Shown here: positions 24,509-33,303 of the stretch, piece after piece | Numbering within the stretch: position 1 is the first letter of the stretch | Layout of the letters: every line of letters begins with the position of its first letter | From: Sphingomonas colocasiae | GTDB taxonomy: Bacteria > Pseudomonadota > Alphaproteobacteria > Sphingomonadales > Sphingomonadaceae | Assembly (NCBI RefSeq): GCF_019880585.1 | Contig: NZ_JAINVV010000015.1 | Location: 1-64,000, forward strand | Direction of reading: 5' to 3' | DNA: 64,000 nt | Program-made: the position numbers and the translations under genes | Notes under the pieces: model-generated | What the model was told of the DNA's origin: nothing | The model's database searches: none | Seen by the model: the letters and a program-made list of their open reading frames with translations, nothing else

Positions 24509-26209
24509 ATGTGGCGCGTCTTATCCCGATTGAGCCACCAGGCTTTCCGCGCGACAGCCACCGGAGGCGGGATCGTCATCCAGCGCGACAATGCCTTTCT
24601 CTCACCCGCGATCCGGGCCGCGATGGGGGCGACCACCAGCTTCCGCCTCGGGCGCTTTCTGGATGATATCGGCCCCTTCAAGACCTTCGCGCTCGACTAT
24701 CAGCGCGACCAGGTCGACGGCGCCATCGGAATAGACGGCAGGATCGGCGCCAGCTGGCGATATTCCGCCTATTACAACCATGGCGAATACCGGACCCGAT
24801 CGAAGACGTTCAACCAGACGATCACGGCCAATTTCAACAACGCCGTCGATGCGATCACCAGCCCGACGACCGGGCTGCCGATCTGCCGCGTCGCGCTGAC
24901 CGATCCCAACACCGCCTGCCGCCCCCTCAACCTGCTGGGCCAGAACAACGCCTCCGACGATGCCATCGCCTATGCGTTCGGCGCCGCGCTTTCGATCAAC
25001 CGGATCCTGCTCGATTCGGCGGGCGCCAGCTTGCGCGGAGACCTGTTCTCGACATGGGCCGGGCCGGTTTCGCTGGCGACGGGCGTGGAGGCGCGGTGGG
25101 AAAGCATCGTGACCGATTATATCGATCCGCTGTCGCAGGCACGGGCCTTCGGCTTCGACAACCGGACCAGGCTGAACGGCGGCTTCAACGTGAAGGAAGG
25201 GTTCGTGGAACTGGCCGTCCCGCTTCTGAATGCAGAGGGCGTCGCCACCATCGATGTGAATGGCGCGGCGCGCTACAGCGACTACAGCAACAGCGGCGGC
25301 ATCTGGTCCTGGAAGGTCGGAGGAACCGTCCGGCTGTTCGACGATATCCGGCTTCGCGCCGTCTATTCGCGCGATATCCGCTCGCCGAACATCTCCGAAC
25401 TCTATTCGGACATGGTGCTGGGCGTGGGCTCCGTCGCGGATCCGTTCAACGGCAACAACGCCGTCACCTATCGACGCTATACGGGCGGCAATCCGGACCT
25501 GCAGCCCGAAATCGGCCATACGCTGACCTTGGGCGGTTCATGGACGCCGGCCGCCGTCCCCGGGCTCAGCCTGTCGGTCGATGCCTATCGGATCGATATC
25601 GACGGCGTGATCGGCACGATCACGCTGGCCGACGCGCTCGCGCAATGCTTCGCGGGATCCGCGGTGGCCTGTTCGACGATCCAGCGTCAGCCCGACGGCA
25701 CTATCCTGGCTTTCGGCAACTTCCAGAACCTCGCCTTCTACAAGACGCGCGGCGTCGATTTCGAGATCGGCTATCGTTTGCCGGTCACCACCGCCGATCT
25801 GGACGGCGCCATCCGGTTCCGCCTGCTCGGCACCTATGTCGACAAGTTCATCGTCAACAACGGCGTCACCACGCTCGACCGGGTCGGAGATATCGGCAAC
25901 GCGGCATTCGCGGTGCCGTGGCGCTTCACGGCGACCGTCGGCTGGGAAGGAGGCGACTTTTCCGCGGATGCCCGCGTCCGTTATGTCGGCCGCGGATATC
26001 AGGATCGGACCCTTCCGATCATCAACAACCGGATCGCGCCGCGCGCCTATCTCGACCTCAGCGCGCAATACCGGATCGGCGACGCCTTCTCGATCTACGC
26101 CAACATCAACAATGTGTTCGATCGCGATCCGCCGCTCAGCTCCGTCTCGCCGATCTTCCATGACTCGATCGGTCGATATTTCTCGGGCGGCGTCCGGCTG
26201 AACTTCTAG
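24509..26209 (+). pseudogene. 5'-truncated TonB-dependent receptor (beta-barrel part only)
   Basis: Open frame from ATG 24509 (or 24365) to TAG at 26207-26209. Similarity to outer-membrane TonB receptors begins near 24560 (GGGIVIQRDNAFLSPAIRAAMGA) and runs through the barrel (YNHGEYRTRSKTFNQ, RAVYSRDIRSPNISELY, GGNPDLQPEIGHTLTLGG) to the canonical C-terminal phenylalanine (FSGGVRLNF). The signal peptide, TonB box, plug domain and early strands, several hundred residues in this class, are missing, and nothing upstream encodes them. About 550 receptor residues remain. A remnant left by deletion is the simplest reading. Confidence 0.8.
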
Positions 26210-26298
26210 CATCGTGCGGGAACCGGTTTTCCACGGAAAACGATGCGACGACAAATGACTGGAGCGGACTGTGCGATACGGATTTCGCGCAGCCCGCC
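26209..26298 (+). repeat. Two-hairpin intergenic repeat, copy A
   Basis: Begins with the last base of the truncated receptor gene: GCATCGTGCGGG, AACCGGTTTTCC, then AACGATGC closing the first imperfect hairpin. The second hairpin is degenerate (GAGCGGACTGTGCGA and TTCGCGCAGCCCGC). Same layout and orientation as the copies at 27712 and 41673. Confidence 0.75.
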
Positions 26299-26360
26299 CC
26301 GGAACCGGCGGCATGCCCCCAACGGGAACGGCCGCATGCATTTTTTGGGGAGGTGAGGAC

Positions 26361-27545
26361 ATGAAGACTGGCACGATGGTGCGCTGGCTGGCGATCGCGC
26401 CGGCGGCTCTGCTGTTCACACAGGTGGCGCCCGCAACGCCCGCGCCGGGCGGAGCGCCGCGCGCCGCGCCAGCCCCGGCCGGCGGCGCCGCGATCGACAG
26501 GGTGATGGCGGAACCTATCGGCTCGCAGAAGCTTGCCGGCGCCGTGGTCGGCGTGATGCAGGGCGGCCGGATCGTCATGGTGAAGGGCTATGGCATGGCC
26601 GATCTGGAAGACGGCCAGGCGGTGAAGCCCGACACCATTTTCCGCATCGGTTCGCTCACCAAGCAGTTCACCGCCGCGATGCTGCTGATGCTGGTGGAGC
26701 GGGGACGATTGTCGCTGAGCGATCCGATCAGCAAATATTTCCCCGATTTCCCGAAGGCCGAAGGTATTACCGTCCGCCACCTGCTCAACCATACGTCAGG
26801 CATCCACAGCTATACCGACAAGGCATTCTGGGACGCGGCCACGCCGCTCGGCCTGCGCATGTGGCGGGAACAGAGCACGCGCGACATGGTCGATTTCATC
26901 GCCAGGCAGGATGTGCTCACCGATTTTCCGGTCGGCACGGATTCTCGCTACAACAACTCGGCCTATGTGATGGCCGGCGCCCTGGTCGAAACATTGACCG
27001 GCAAGCCCTATGCCGCCGCGCTGGACGAGATGATCGCGAAGCCGTTGGGGCTGACGGACACCGCCTATGACGACGAGCGCGCGATCGTGCCGCGTCGCGC
27101 CAAAGGCTATGTCCTGCGCGATGACAAGCTGGCTTATCCGATGCCGCTGTCGGTCAGCGTCGCCGGCGGCGGCGGCGCGATGCGTTCGTCCGCGGCCGAC
27201 ATGCTCCGGTGGAATCAGGCATTGCTCGAGGGCAAGCTGCTGAAACCCGAAAGCCTGGCGATGATGATCGAACCGACGAAGCTGAACGACGGCCGGTTGA
27301 CCAGCCAGACGCGCAAGCCCGATGCAAAAGGCAACCCGCCGATGGACTATGGCCTGGGCATCGCGTTCGGCAGCCGCGACGGCCGCCGCCTGATCGGCCA
27401 TGGCGGCGCGATCAACGGCTTCAACGCCATGCTCTATAGCTATCCCGACACGAAGACGACGATCGTGATGCTGACCAATACCAGTGGCGGCGCGAGTGAG
27501 CGCTATTGGGATATCGTCGACGCGTGGTTCGCCGCGCCGCGCTGA
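26361..27545 (+). CDS. Serine hydrolase of the beta-lactamase/penicillin-binding (class C-like) family
   Basis: 394 aa, exported (hydrophobic N-terminus MKTGTMVRWLAIAPAALLFTQ followed by a Pro/Ala-rich linker). Active-site motifs are SLTK (98-101), YNN (197-199) and HGG (347-349). HLLNHTSGIHSY is a family hallmark. ATG at 26361 follows GGTGAGGAC. Such proteins act as esterases, D-aminopeptidases or carboxypeptidases; no direct evidence for beta-lactam hydrolysis. Lies between two copies of the intergenic repeat. Confidence 0.87.
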   Translation: MKTGTMVRWLAIAPAALLFTQVAPATPAPGGAPRAAPAPAGGAAIDRVMAEPIGSQKLAGAVVGVMQGGRIVMVKGYGMADLEDGQAVKPDTIFRIGSLTKQFTAAMLLMLVERGRLSLSDPISKYFPDFPKAEGITVRHLLNHTSGIHSYTDKAFWDAATPLGLRMWREQSTRDMVDFIARQDVLTDFPVGTDSRYNNSAYVMAGALVETLTGKPYAAALDEMIAKPLGLTDTAYDDERAIVPRRAKGYVLRDDKLAYPMPLSVSVAGGGGAMRSSAADMLRWNQALLEGKLLKPESLAMMIEPTKLNDGRLTSQTRKPDAKGNPPMDYGLGIAFGSRDGRRLIGHGGAINGFNAMLYSYPDTKTTIVMLTNTSGGASERYWDIVDAWFAAPR

Positions 27546-27873
27546 TCGTCGGCGCGAAACCTCGTCCGCGATTGTCGCCGAAGCCCGTCCGGCTTGAATT
27601 TTTCCTGGTGGGACTGCAGCTTTCCTGGCGGTGCAATCGCGCTTGAACGGGGGATTCGCGATGTCGATGATGGGAACGGGCGCCGGCGGCGAGCGTGCGG
27701 CGATGCCTGGAGCGTCGTGCGGAAAAGCGGGAACCGGTTTTCTGCAGGAACGATGCGATCACAAATATCCGGAGCGGGCTGCGCGATTCATGTTTCGCGC
27801 AGCCCGCTCTGAAGATTGCGGGGGGCCGGACGCGGGTTTCCGCGGGCGCCGCCGGCCACGGCCCGGCTTCGTC
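27546..27873. other. 328-bp intergenic stretch, largely repeat
   Basis: No convincing gene. Bases 27712-27809 are repeat copy B. Open frames crossing it (from 27631) are interrupted in logic by the repeat, so the amidohydrolase start is placed after it. The rest shows no obvious promoter; a low-G+C patch (TTGAATTTTTCCTGG, about 27593-27607) may hold one. Confidence 0.5.
27712..27809 (+). repeat. Two-hairpin intergenic repeat, copy B
   Basis: GCGTCGTGCGGAAAAGCGGG, AACCGGTTTTCTGCAGGAACGATGC forms the first imperfect hairpin. The second is a perfect 15-bp stem: GAGCGGGCTGCGCGA (27772-27786), eight-base loop, TCGCGCAGCCCGCTC (27795-27809). This is the best preserved second half in the window. 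Confidence 0.82.
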
Positions 27874-29280
27874 ATGCACATCCTTCTCGCGCCGCTCGCC
27901 GCCGCGGCGCTGTCGGCCCTGCCCGTCGCCGCGCAGGATCGCGGGCCCGATGCGCCGCCGATCAACGATCGCGGCGCGTATCTGCCGTCTTCGGTGCCGA
28001 CATCGGACGATGTGCTGCGCATCCTCGTTCCGGCCGATTACAACGTGCCCAAGGGATCGTTCGTGCTGGTCGGCGGGCGGCTGTTCGACGGCACCGGCAC
28101 GGCCGCGCGGCCGGCGACGATCGTGGTGCAGGGCAAGCGGATCACCGCGATCCTGAAGCCGGGCGAACAGGCCTGGCCCGCCGATGCCGTGGTCTACGAC
28201 GTCACCGGCAAGACGGTGATGCCCGGGCTGATCGATCTCCATACCCACCTGACCTATGTCGACAGGTTCGACGCCGGCTATGGCGAGGCGGTGGCGAGCG
28301 GCGCGGATTCGGCGCTGCGCGGCATCCGCCGCATGGGCATCTTCCTGCAATCGGGCGTCACCAGCGTGCGCGACGTCGCCTCGCACGGCGACACGCCCTT
28401 CGTGCTCAAGCGCTGGCAGGCCGATGGCCGGATCGTCGGCCCCCGCGTGTTCGCGGCCGGCCAGCTCATCACCGCCACCGGCGGCCATGGCGCGGCGCTC
28501 AACAAGACGGCGCCCAGCCCGATGGATGCGGTGCGCGAAGCCTCCGGACCCGACGGCTGGCGCGAAGCGGTGCGCATCCAGTTCAAGCAGGGCGCGGACC
28601 TGATCAAGCTGGCGAGTGAATATTCGCAGGCCGAGATCGACGCGGCGGTGGACGAGGCGCATTCGCTGGGCCTGCCCGTCACCGTCGATTCCGAGACCCG
28701 CTATATCGACATGGCGGTAAAGGCCGGGGTGGATTCGATCGAGCATCCCCTGCCCCGCTCGGACGCGGCGATCGCGCTGATGGCGAAGCGCGGCATCGCA
28801 TCGGTGCCCACGCTGATCCCCTATCGCATCATCCAGCGCAGCAGCGGCGGCTATTTCGGATCGACCTCGCGCCGGTTCGAGCTCAACGAGACGACGATCC
28901 TGGAGATGCTGCGCAAGATGAGGAAAGCGGGCATCAAGCTGGGTGTCGGCACCGATCTGATCACCAACTGGATCGATTACATGCCGAACGCCTATATCGA
29001 GGAGCTGAAGGGCTTCGTGAAGGTCGGCTATTCCAACAGCGAGGCGCTGGTGGCGGCGACGAAGACCAACGCCGAGATCCTGCGCATGGCGGACCGGCTG
29101 GGCACGATCGAACCGGGCAAGCTGGCCGACATCATCGTGATCGACGGCAATCCCGATCAGGATCTGGACGCGCTGGCCAGGGTGACCACGGCCTTCGTCA
29201 ACGGGCGGCTGATGCTGCGCGACGGCCGCCTTTTCATGGCCCAGCACATGCCGGTTCCGCTTCCGCAACCCGCGCGCTGA
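27874..29280 (+). CDS. Exported amidohydrolase (imidazolonepropionase/prolidase-like) lacking one metal histidine
   Basis: 468 aa with signal peptide MHILLAPLAAAALSALPVAA-Q. Amidohydrolase elements: H123/H125 (GLIDLHTHL), K245 (LIKLASEYS), H291 (DSIEHP) and D361 (GVGTDLI). The histidine usually found in the VxxHA stretch before the SIEH motif is replaced: the sequence reads LPVTVDSETRYIDMAVKAG, with D272 at that place. The enzyme may use aspartate, one metal, or be altered in activity. Start placed after the repeat; no strong ribosome site. Similar proteins are dipeptidases or arylesterases. Confidence 0.82.
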   Translation: MHILLAPLAAAALSALPVAAQDRGPDAPPINDRGAYLPSSVPTSDDVLRILVPADYNVPKGSFVLVGGRLFDGTGTAARPATIVVQGKRITAILKPGEQAWPADAVVYDVTGKTVMPGLIDLHTHLTYVDRFDAGYGEAVASGADSALRGIRRMGIFLQSGVTSVRDVASHGDTPFVLKRWQADGRIVGPRVFAAGQLITATGGHGAALNKTAPSPMDAVREASGPDGWREAVRIQFKQGADLIKLASEYSQAEIDAAVDEAHSLGLPVTVDSETRYIDMAVKAGVDSIEHPLPRSDAAIALMAKRGIASVPTLIPYRIIQRSSGGYFGSTSRRFELNETTILEMLRKMRKAGIKLGVGTDLITNWIDYMPNAYIEELKGFVKVGYSNSEALVAATKTNAEILRMADRLGTIEPGKLADIIVIDGNPDQDLDALARVTTAFVNGRLMLRDGRLFMAQHMPVPLPQPAR

Positions 29281-29281
29281 T

Positions 29282-29378
29282 ACCAGGATGCGATGAGCGT
29301 GCCTCATCGCATCCTGGTGAAGCCCGCGCGGCGCTTGAGCGTTCCAAGGTGCGGATGCGTCAGCATCCCTGCACCTTG
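29282..29378. repeat. Hairpin repeat family 2, copy 1 (also likely terminator)
   Basis: Two consecutive stems right after the amidohydrolase stop. ACCAGGATGCGATGAG (29282-29297), loop CGTGC, CTCATCGCATCCTGGT (29303-29318) is a perfect 16-bp hairpin. CAAGGTGCGGATGC (29345-29358), loop GTCA, GCATCC-CT-GCACCTTG (29363-29378) is a 14-bp stem with a two-base bulge. Much of the first part and the linker AGCCCGCGCGGCG recurs at 45051. Confidence 0.82.
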
Positions 29379-29429
29379 TAATGAGCCGGCTCGAGCCATC
29401 GCCCGCGCTCCACGGGCCGCCGCATCACT

Positions 29430-29443
29430 TGATCGAGGTCAAT
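29430..29443. promoter_or_regulatory. FNR/FixK-type binding site
   Basis: TTGATCGAGGTCAA is a symmetric 14-mer matching the TTGAT-N4-ATCAA type recognised by alphaproteobacterial FNR/FixK regulators, with one deviation in the right half. It lies 131 bases before the two small-protein genes. Regulation by oxygen is inferred from the motif alone. Confidence 0.55.
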
Positions 29444-29574
29444 GACGGCGGCTCCGTTCCGAGCTAGAAACGGTCATCGGATCAAGACCGAGTCCCGACG
29501 GATCGCCGTTTTCTGCGGATCGCGCACCGTCCTCACCCGGATTCGAACGATGCTCTGGAGCGGGGGGAACCGCG

Positions 29575-29757
29575 ATGGAGACGATGATGGCCGAAGATGG
29601 CACCGAATATTTCCGAAGACGCGCCCGCGAGGAGCGCGAACGCGCCGATGCGGCCGCCGATTCCTGCGCACGCCGCGCCCATGAACGCATCGCCGCCGAA
29701 TATGAGCGGCGCATCCGCCGCGCATCCGAGCCCGCGCCGCGCCCGGTGGCGGGATGA
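29575..29757 (+). CDS. Small helical protein 1
   Basis: 60 aa, METMMAEDGTEYFRRRA to ASEPAPRPVAG. Highly charged and helical, with the pattern YFRRRAREERERAD, CARRAHERIAAEYERR that is seen in short sphingomonad proteins of unknown role. GGGGGG lies about seven bases upstream of the ATG. Its TGA overlaps the next ATG (ATGA). Located behind an FNR-type box. Confidence 0.6.
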   Translation: METMMAEDGTEYFRRRAREERERADAAADSCARRAHERIAAEYERRIRRASEPAPRPVAG

Positions 29758-29945
29758 GTGCTGCCGCCCCCGTCCGCGAGACCCGCGCCGTGCTGCTCCA
29801 GCGCGCGAAGGAAGCGATGCGCAAAGCCGAAGCCGAGACATTGCCGCACCGCGCACGCATTCATATCGCCGCTGCGGAAACCTGGCTGCGCTTGGCCGCC
29901 CGAAAACCCGCATCGGATCCCGCCGCGCCGGATCCAGTGGGATGA
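29754..29945 (+). CDS. Small helical protein 2
   Basis: 63 aa, translationally coupled to the preceding gene. It shares the same layout of a charged helix followed by an A-x-x-H-x-x-A-A-x-x-W-L-R-L-A segment (HRARIHIAAAETWLRLAARK), suggesting an ancient paralogue. No function known. Confidence 0.58.
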   Translation: MSAAAPVRETRAVLLQRAKEAMRKAEAETLPHRARIHIAAAETWLRLAARKPASDPAAPDPVG

Positions 29946-30084
29946 TGCCCCGTCGCCACGCCCGCATCGGCGGGCGCCGGCGCTGAAATCACGCCCGTCG
30001 AACGGCGCTTGACATTCTCCGATTCGAACAGGACGCTCCCGTTCAGAGAAAATTTCTGAACAGCGGAAAATAGGGGGAGCGAAT

Positions 30085-32040
30085 ATGCTGAAGCAATGGC
30101 TCGGCGGGCTTGCCGTCGCGGCGGCGGCCGGCACACTGGTGGCGCAAGTGCCCGACAACAAACAGCGGACACCCGCCGAACTCCAGTCGCCACCGGCCGC
30201 GACGCCCGCGGTGCCGGATACGAGCGCCTTCAACAAGACCGATGTCGACGCCTGGCTCGACGGGTTCATGCCCTATGCGCTCCAGCGCGGCGACATCGCC
30301 GGCGCGGTGGTGCTCGTCGTCAAGGACGGGCAGGTGCTGACGCAGAAGGGCTATGGCTATGCCGATCTGAAATCGAAGCGGAAGGTGGATCCGGAGACCA
30401 CGTTGTTCCGGCCCGGATCCATGTCCAAGCTGTTCACCTGGACGTCGATCATGCAGCTCGTCGAACAGGGCAAGCTCGATCTCGACGCCGATGTGAACAC
30501 CTATCTCGATTTCAAGATCCCGCCCTATGACGGCAAGCCGATCACCCTCAGGATGATGATGAGCCATGTCGCCGGCTTCGAGGAGGCGAGCGGCGGGCTG
30601 ATCGTCCCCTCTCCCGCCACCTATCCGCCGCTGGGCGACAAGCTGAAGGAATGGATCCCGGCGCGGATCTTCCCGCCGGGCACGACGCCCGCCTATTCCA
30701 ACTATGCGACCGGCCTTGCCGGCTATGTCGTCGCGCGGGTGAGCGGCCAGCCCTTCGACGAGTATCTGGAAAGCCATATCTTCGGCCCGCTCGGCATGCA
30801 GCATACGACGATGCGCCAGCCGCTGCCCGCGAACCTGAAGCCGCTGATGGCGACGGGTTACGACAAGGCGTCGGGCGCGGCCAAGCCGTTCGAGATCGTC
30901 ACGCTGCCGCCCGCCGGATCGGGCAGCGCCAGCGCGCCCGACATCGCCAGATTCATGATCGCGCACATGAATGACGGCCAAGGCCTGATGCGCCCGGAAA
31001 CCGCGCGGCAGATGCACAATTCGCCGCTGCACGTGTTCCCCGGCGTGCCTTCCATGTCGCTGGGCTTCATCGAAGTGCTCAATCACGGCCGGCGGATCAT
31101 CTCGCATGGCGGCGACACCGCCTGGTTCCACACCGGCATGTGGATGATCCCGGAGGCGAAGTCGGGCCTGTACGTCTCGATGAACAGCGCCGGCCGCGAC
31201 GGCGCGACGGGCGCGATCCGCGAAGCGCTGCTCGCCGAATTCATGCGCCGCTATTTTCCCGCGCCCGCGCCGAAGGATCCGCCGCTCGACAAGGCGCGCG
31301 CGATCGCGGACGGACAGGCGATGGCGGGCACCTATGTCGCCAGCCGCCGTTACGACAGCGGTTTGCGCAAGGCGCTGACCTTCTTCTCGCAACAGGTGGT
31401 GAGCACCGACAAGGACGGATCGCTGAAGGCGCCCAACTGGCTGAACGTGGGCGGCGGCCCCGATCAATGGGTGCATATCGGCCCGTTCCTTTGGCGCAAT
31501 GCCGAAACCAGCGAGGTGATGAGCGCCAAGGCCGAGAATGGCCGGGTGACGATAATCGCGCAGAGCTTCCCCGCCTCGGTCGCGATGCGCGTGCCCTGGT
31601 ATGAGAATACGAGCTGGCTGCGCCCCGCGATCATCGCCAGCCTGGTCGTGCTGCTGCTCGCGGCGCTCGCCTGGCCACTGGGATGGGTGCAGCGGCGCTA
31701 TTATGCGGCGCAGCGCGCGACCGCGACGGGCCGCACGCTCGGCATCCAGCGCTCCGTCGCCGGCCTGTCGGCGGCGAGCCTGGTGACGATCGGCATCTGG
31801 TTCAACTTCCTGACCACGATGCGCGGCCAGCCCATGGGCGGCGGCGTCTATGCGCTGCAGGCTGCGACGGTGATCCTGCTGCCCGGCCTGGCAGGCTTCG
31901 CGCTGGCGCGGCTGTGGCAATCGTGGAAGGGCGGATCGAAGCTGTCGATCGGCTGGAGCGCGCTTGTCGCGCTGGCCGCACTGATCGTGCTGTGGGGCGC
32001 GCTTGCCTTCCACCTGATCCATATCGGCATCGAGCAATAG
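30085..32040 (+). CDS. Serine hydrolase with C-terminal membrane domain
   Basis: 651 aa. Signal-like N-terminus (WLGGLAVAAAAGTLVA), then a beta-lactamase/PBP-type domain with SMSK (112-115), YSN (204-206) and HGG (341-343). A linking domain (about 400-510) follows, and then three to four hydrophobic helices (for example LRPAIIASLVVLLLAALAWPL). The active site should face the periplasm, anchored by the C-terminus. GGGGGAG precedes the ATG. Same superfamily as the gene at 26361 but with extra membrane part. Substrate unknown. Confidence 0.86.
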   Translation: MLKQWLGGLAVAAAAGTLVAQVPDNKQRTPAELQSPPAATPAVPDTSAFNKTDVDAWLDGFMPYALQRGDIAGAVVLVVKDGQVLTQKGYGYADLKSKRKVDPETTLFRPGSMSKLFTWTSIMQLVEQGKLDLDADVNTYLDFKIPPYDGKPITLRMMMSHVAGFEEASGGLIVPSPATYPPLGDKLKEWIPARIFPPGTTPAYSNYATGLAGYVVARVSGQPFDEYLESHIFGPLGMQHTTMRQPLPANLKPLMATGYDKASGAAKPFEIVTLPPAGSGSASAPDIARFMIAHMNDGQGLMRPETARQMHNSPLHVFPGVPSMSLGFIEVLNHGRRIISHGGDTAWFHTGMWMIPEAKSGLYVSMNSAGRDGATGAIREALLAEFMRRYFPAPAPKDPPLDKARAIADGQAMAGTYVASRRYDSGLRKALTFFSQQVVSTDKDGSLKAPNWLNVGGGPDQWVHIGPFLWRNAETSEVMSAKAENGRVTIIAQSFPASVAMRVPWYENTSWLRPAIIASLVVLLLAALAWPLGWVQRRYYAAQRATATGRTLGIQRSVAGLSAASLVTIGIWFNFLTTMRGQPMGGGVYALQAATVILLPGLAGFALARLWQSWKGGSKLSIGWSALVALAALIVLWGALAFHLIHIGIEQ

Positions 32041-32075
32041 GGACGAACCGGCGCGCGCGGCCGCCGCGCGCGCCG

Positions 32076-33113
32076 TTACCCAGCCAGCACCCGCGCCGCC
32101 AGTTCCTCGCGGGAGGAGATCGCCAGCCTTCGGTATATGCGGCGCCGATAATCGTGCAGCGTATGCGCGCCGATGCCGACTTCGCGCATCACCTGCTGCG
32201 GCGGATGGCCGAGCACGATATGGCGGGCGACCTCGCGCTCGCGCGTCGAAAGCTCCAGCCGGGCAACGCCGATCGCGGCCTGCAACGCCAGCGGATGGCG
32301 ACGCTCGATCAGCGCGAACATATGGCCCGCACCGCCCCCGCGTCGCCCGGCGGCCGGCATGGCGGCGGGATAGAGGCGGATCGTGATCCGCCCGTGCCGG
32401 GTATCGAAGCTCGTCACCGCCTGCCGCGCGGCGACCAGCGGCCGGAACAAATCGCGCGCGGCGGCGTAGAAGGCGGAGGCGCTGAAGCCGGCGCCGAAGC
32501 GCGCATCCAGTGCCGCCTTGAGCAACGCCTCATGCCCCTCTCCCGCCTCCACCACATCGCCCTCGGCATCGACGGTCAGCACCGCGCGTTCGCCATGCGG
32601 CGCGAAGCGTTCGGCGCGCACGACATGATCGGCAGCGAGCGCATGGGTGAAGGCCGGCGCCACCGATCGCAGCAGATCGCCCTCGCGCCGCGAGAATAAG
32701 GGCGTCTTCGGTTCCCGCGTCGCCACCAGCATGCCGCGCATCGCGCCGCCATCGCGGATCGGCACGTCGAAGCCATGGCCGATGCCATAGGGCAGGCAGC
32801 ATTCGTTATAGAAGGGCGATCGCTGGAATTCGGGCATCCTGCATGCCTCCGCGGCGCTCAGCCCCATCCGGATCAGGCTGCCGAAACCGTCATTTCCGGC
32901 AAGCAGCCGGCTGTTCGCCTCGATCGCTTCGGGCACGATCCAGGGCAGGTGGAAATCCTCCGGCCGGCCCTGCGCATCGGTCCACATGAACATGCAGAAA
33001 TGGCTGGGCACGACATTGGCGAGCGCGCCGAGCATTTCGGGAACGACCGACCGGCTGGGCAGGCCAAGCCGCGCCAGCTGCGCGATATGGGCGATCGCCG
33101 CGCCCGTCTTCAC
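32076..33113 (-). CDS. LuxR-family transcriptional regulator
   Basis: 345 aa from a GTG at 33113 with GGGAA upstream; an open frame continues to 33371 but lacks typical coding features there. The C-terminal LuxR helix-turn-helix is at about 285-340 (LSTREREVARHIVLGHPPQQVMREVGI, TLHDYRRRIYRRLAI). The N-terminal about 230 residues form a GAF/PAS-like sensory region (FDVPIRDGGAMRGMLVATREP) of unknown ligand. Divergent from the 854-aa unknown gene across 190 bp, so it may control it. Confidence 0.8.
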   Translation of the reverse strand: MKTGAAIAHIAQLARLGLPSRSVVPEMLGALANVVPSHFCMFMWTDAQGRPEDFHLPWIVPEAIEANSRLLAGNDGFGSLIRMGLSAAEACRMPEFQRSPFYNECCLPYGIGHGFDVPIRDGGAMRGMLVATREPKTPLFSRREGDLLRSVAPAFTHALAADHVVRAERFAPHGERAVLTVDAEGDVVEAGEGHEALLKAALDARFGAGFSASAFYAAARDLFRPLVAARQAVTSFDTRHGRITIRLYPAAMPAAGRRGGGAGHMFALIERRHPLALQAAIGVARLELSTREREVARHIVLGHPPQQVMREVGIGAHTLHDYRRRIYRRLAISSREELAARVLAG

Positions 33114-33303
33114 GGCAGTTCCCGGCGGCGAACCGCATCCCGCCGAACATGGCGGAGAGGACGAACATCCATGCGAAACCCTGTACGCCGCCTTTGCGCC
33201 CCGGCCCCGAAAGGCCGCACCGCATCGGCTGGTTCCCCCCACCGGGGGAAGAAATGCGCGCTTCGGCCGGACTATGCAAGCGCATCCGAGGCGGGAGCTG
33301 CCC

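Noticed and set aside
22774-24681. 635-codon minus-strand frame opposite the CapA-like gene
   Set aside because: Arg/Asp/His-rich shadow with no motif; the plus strand has the CapA metal motifs.
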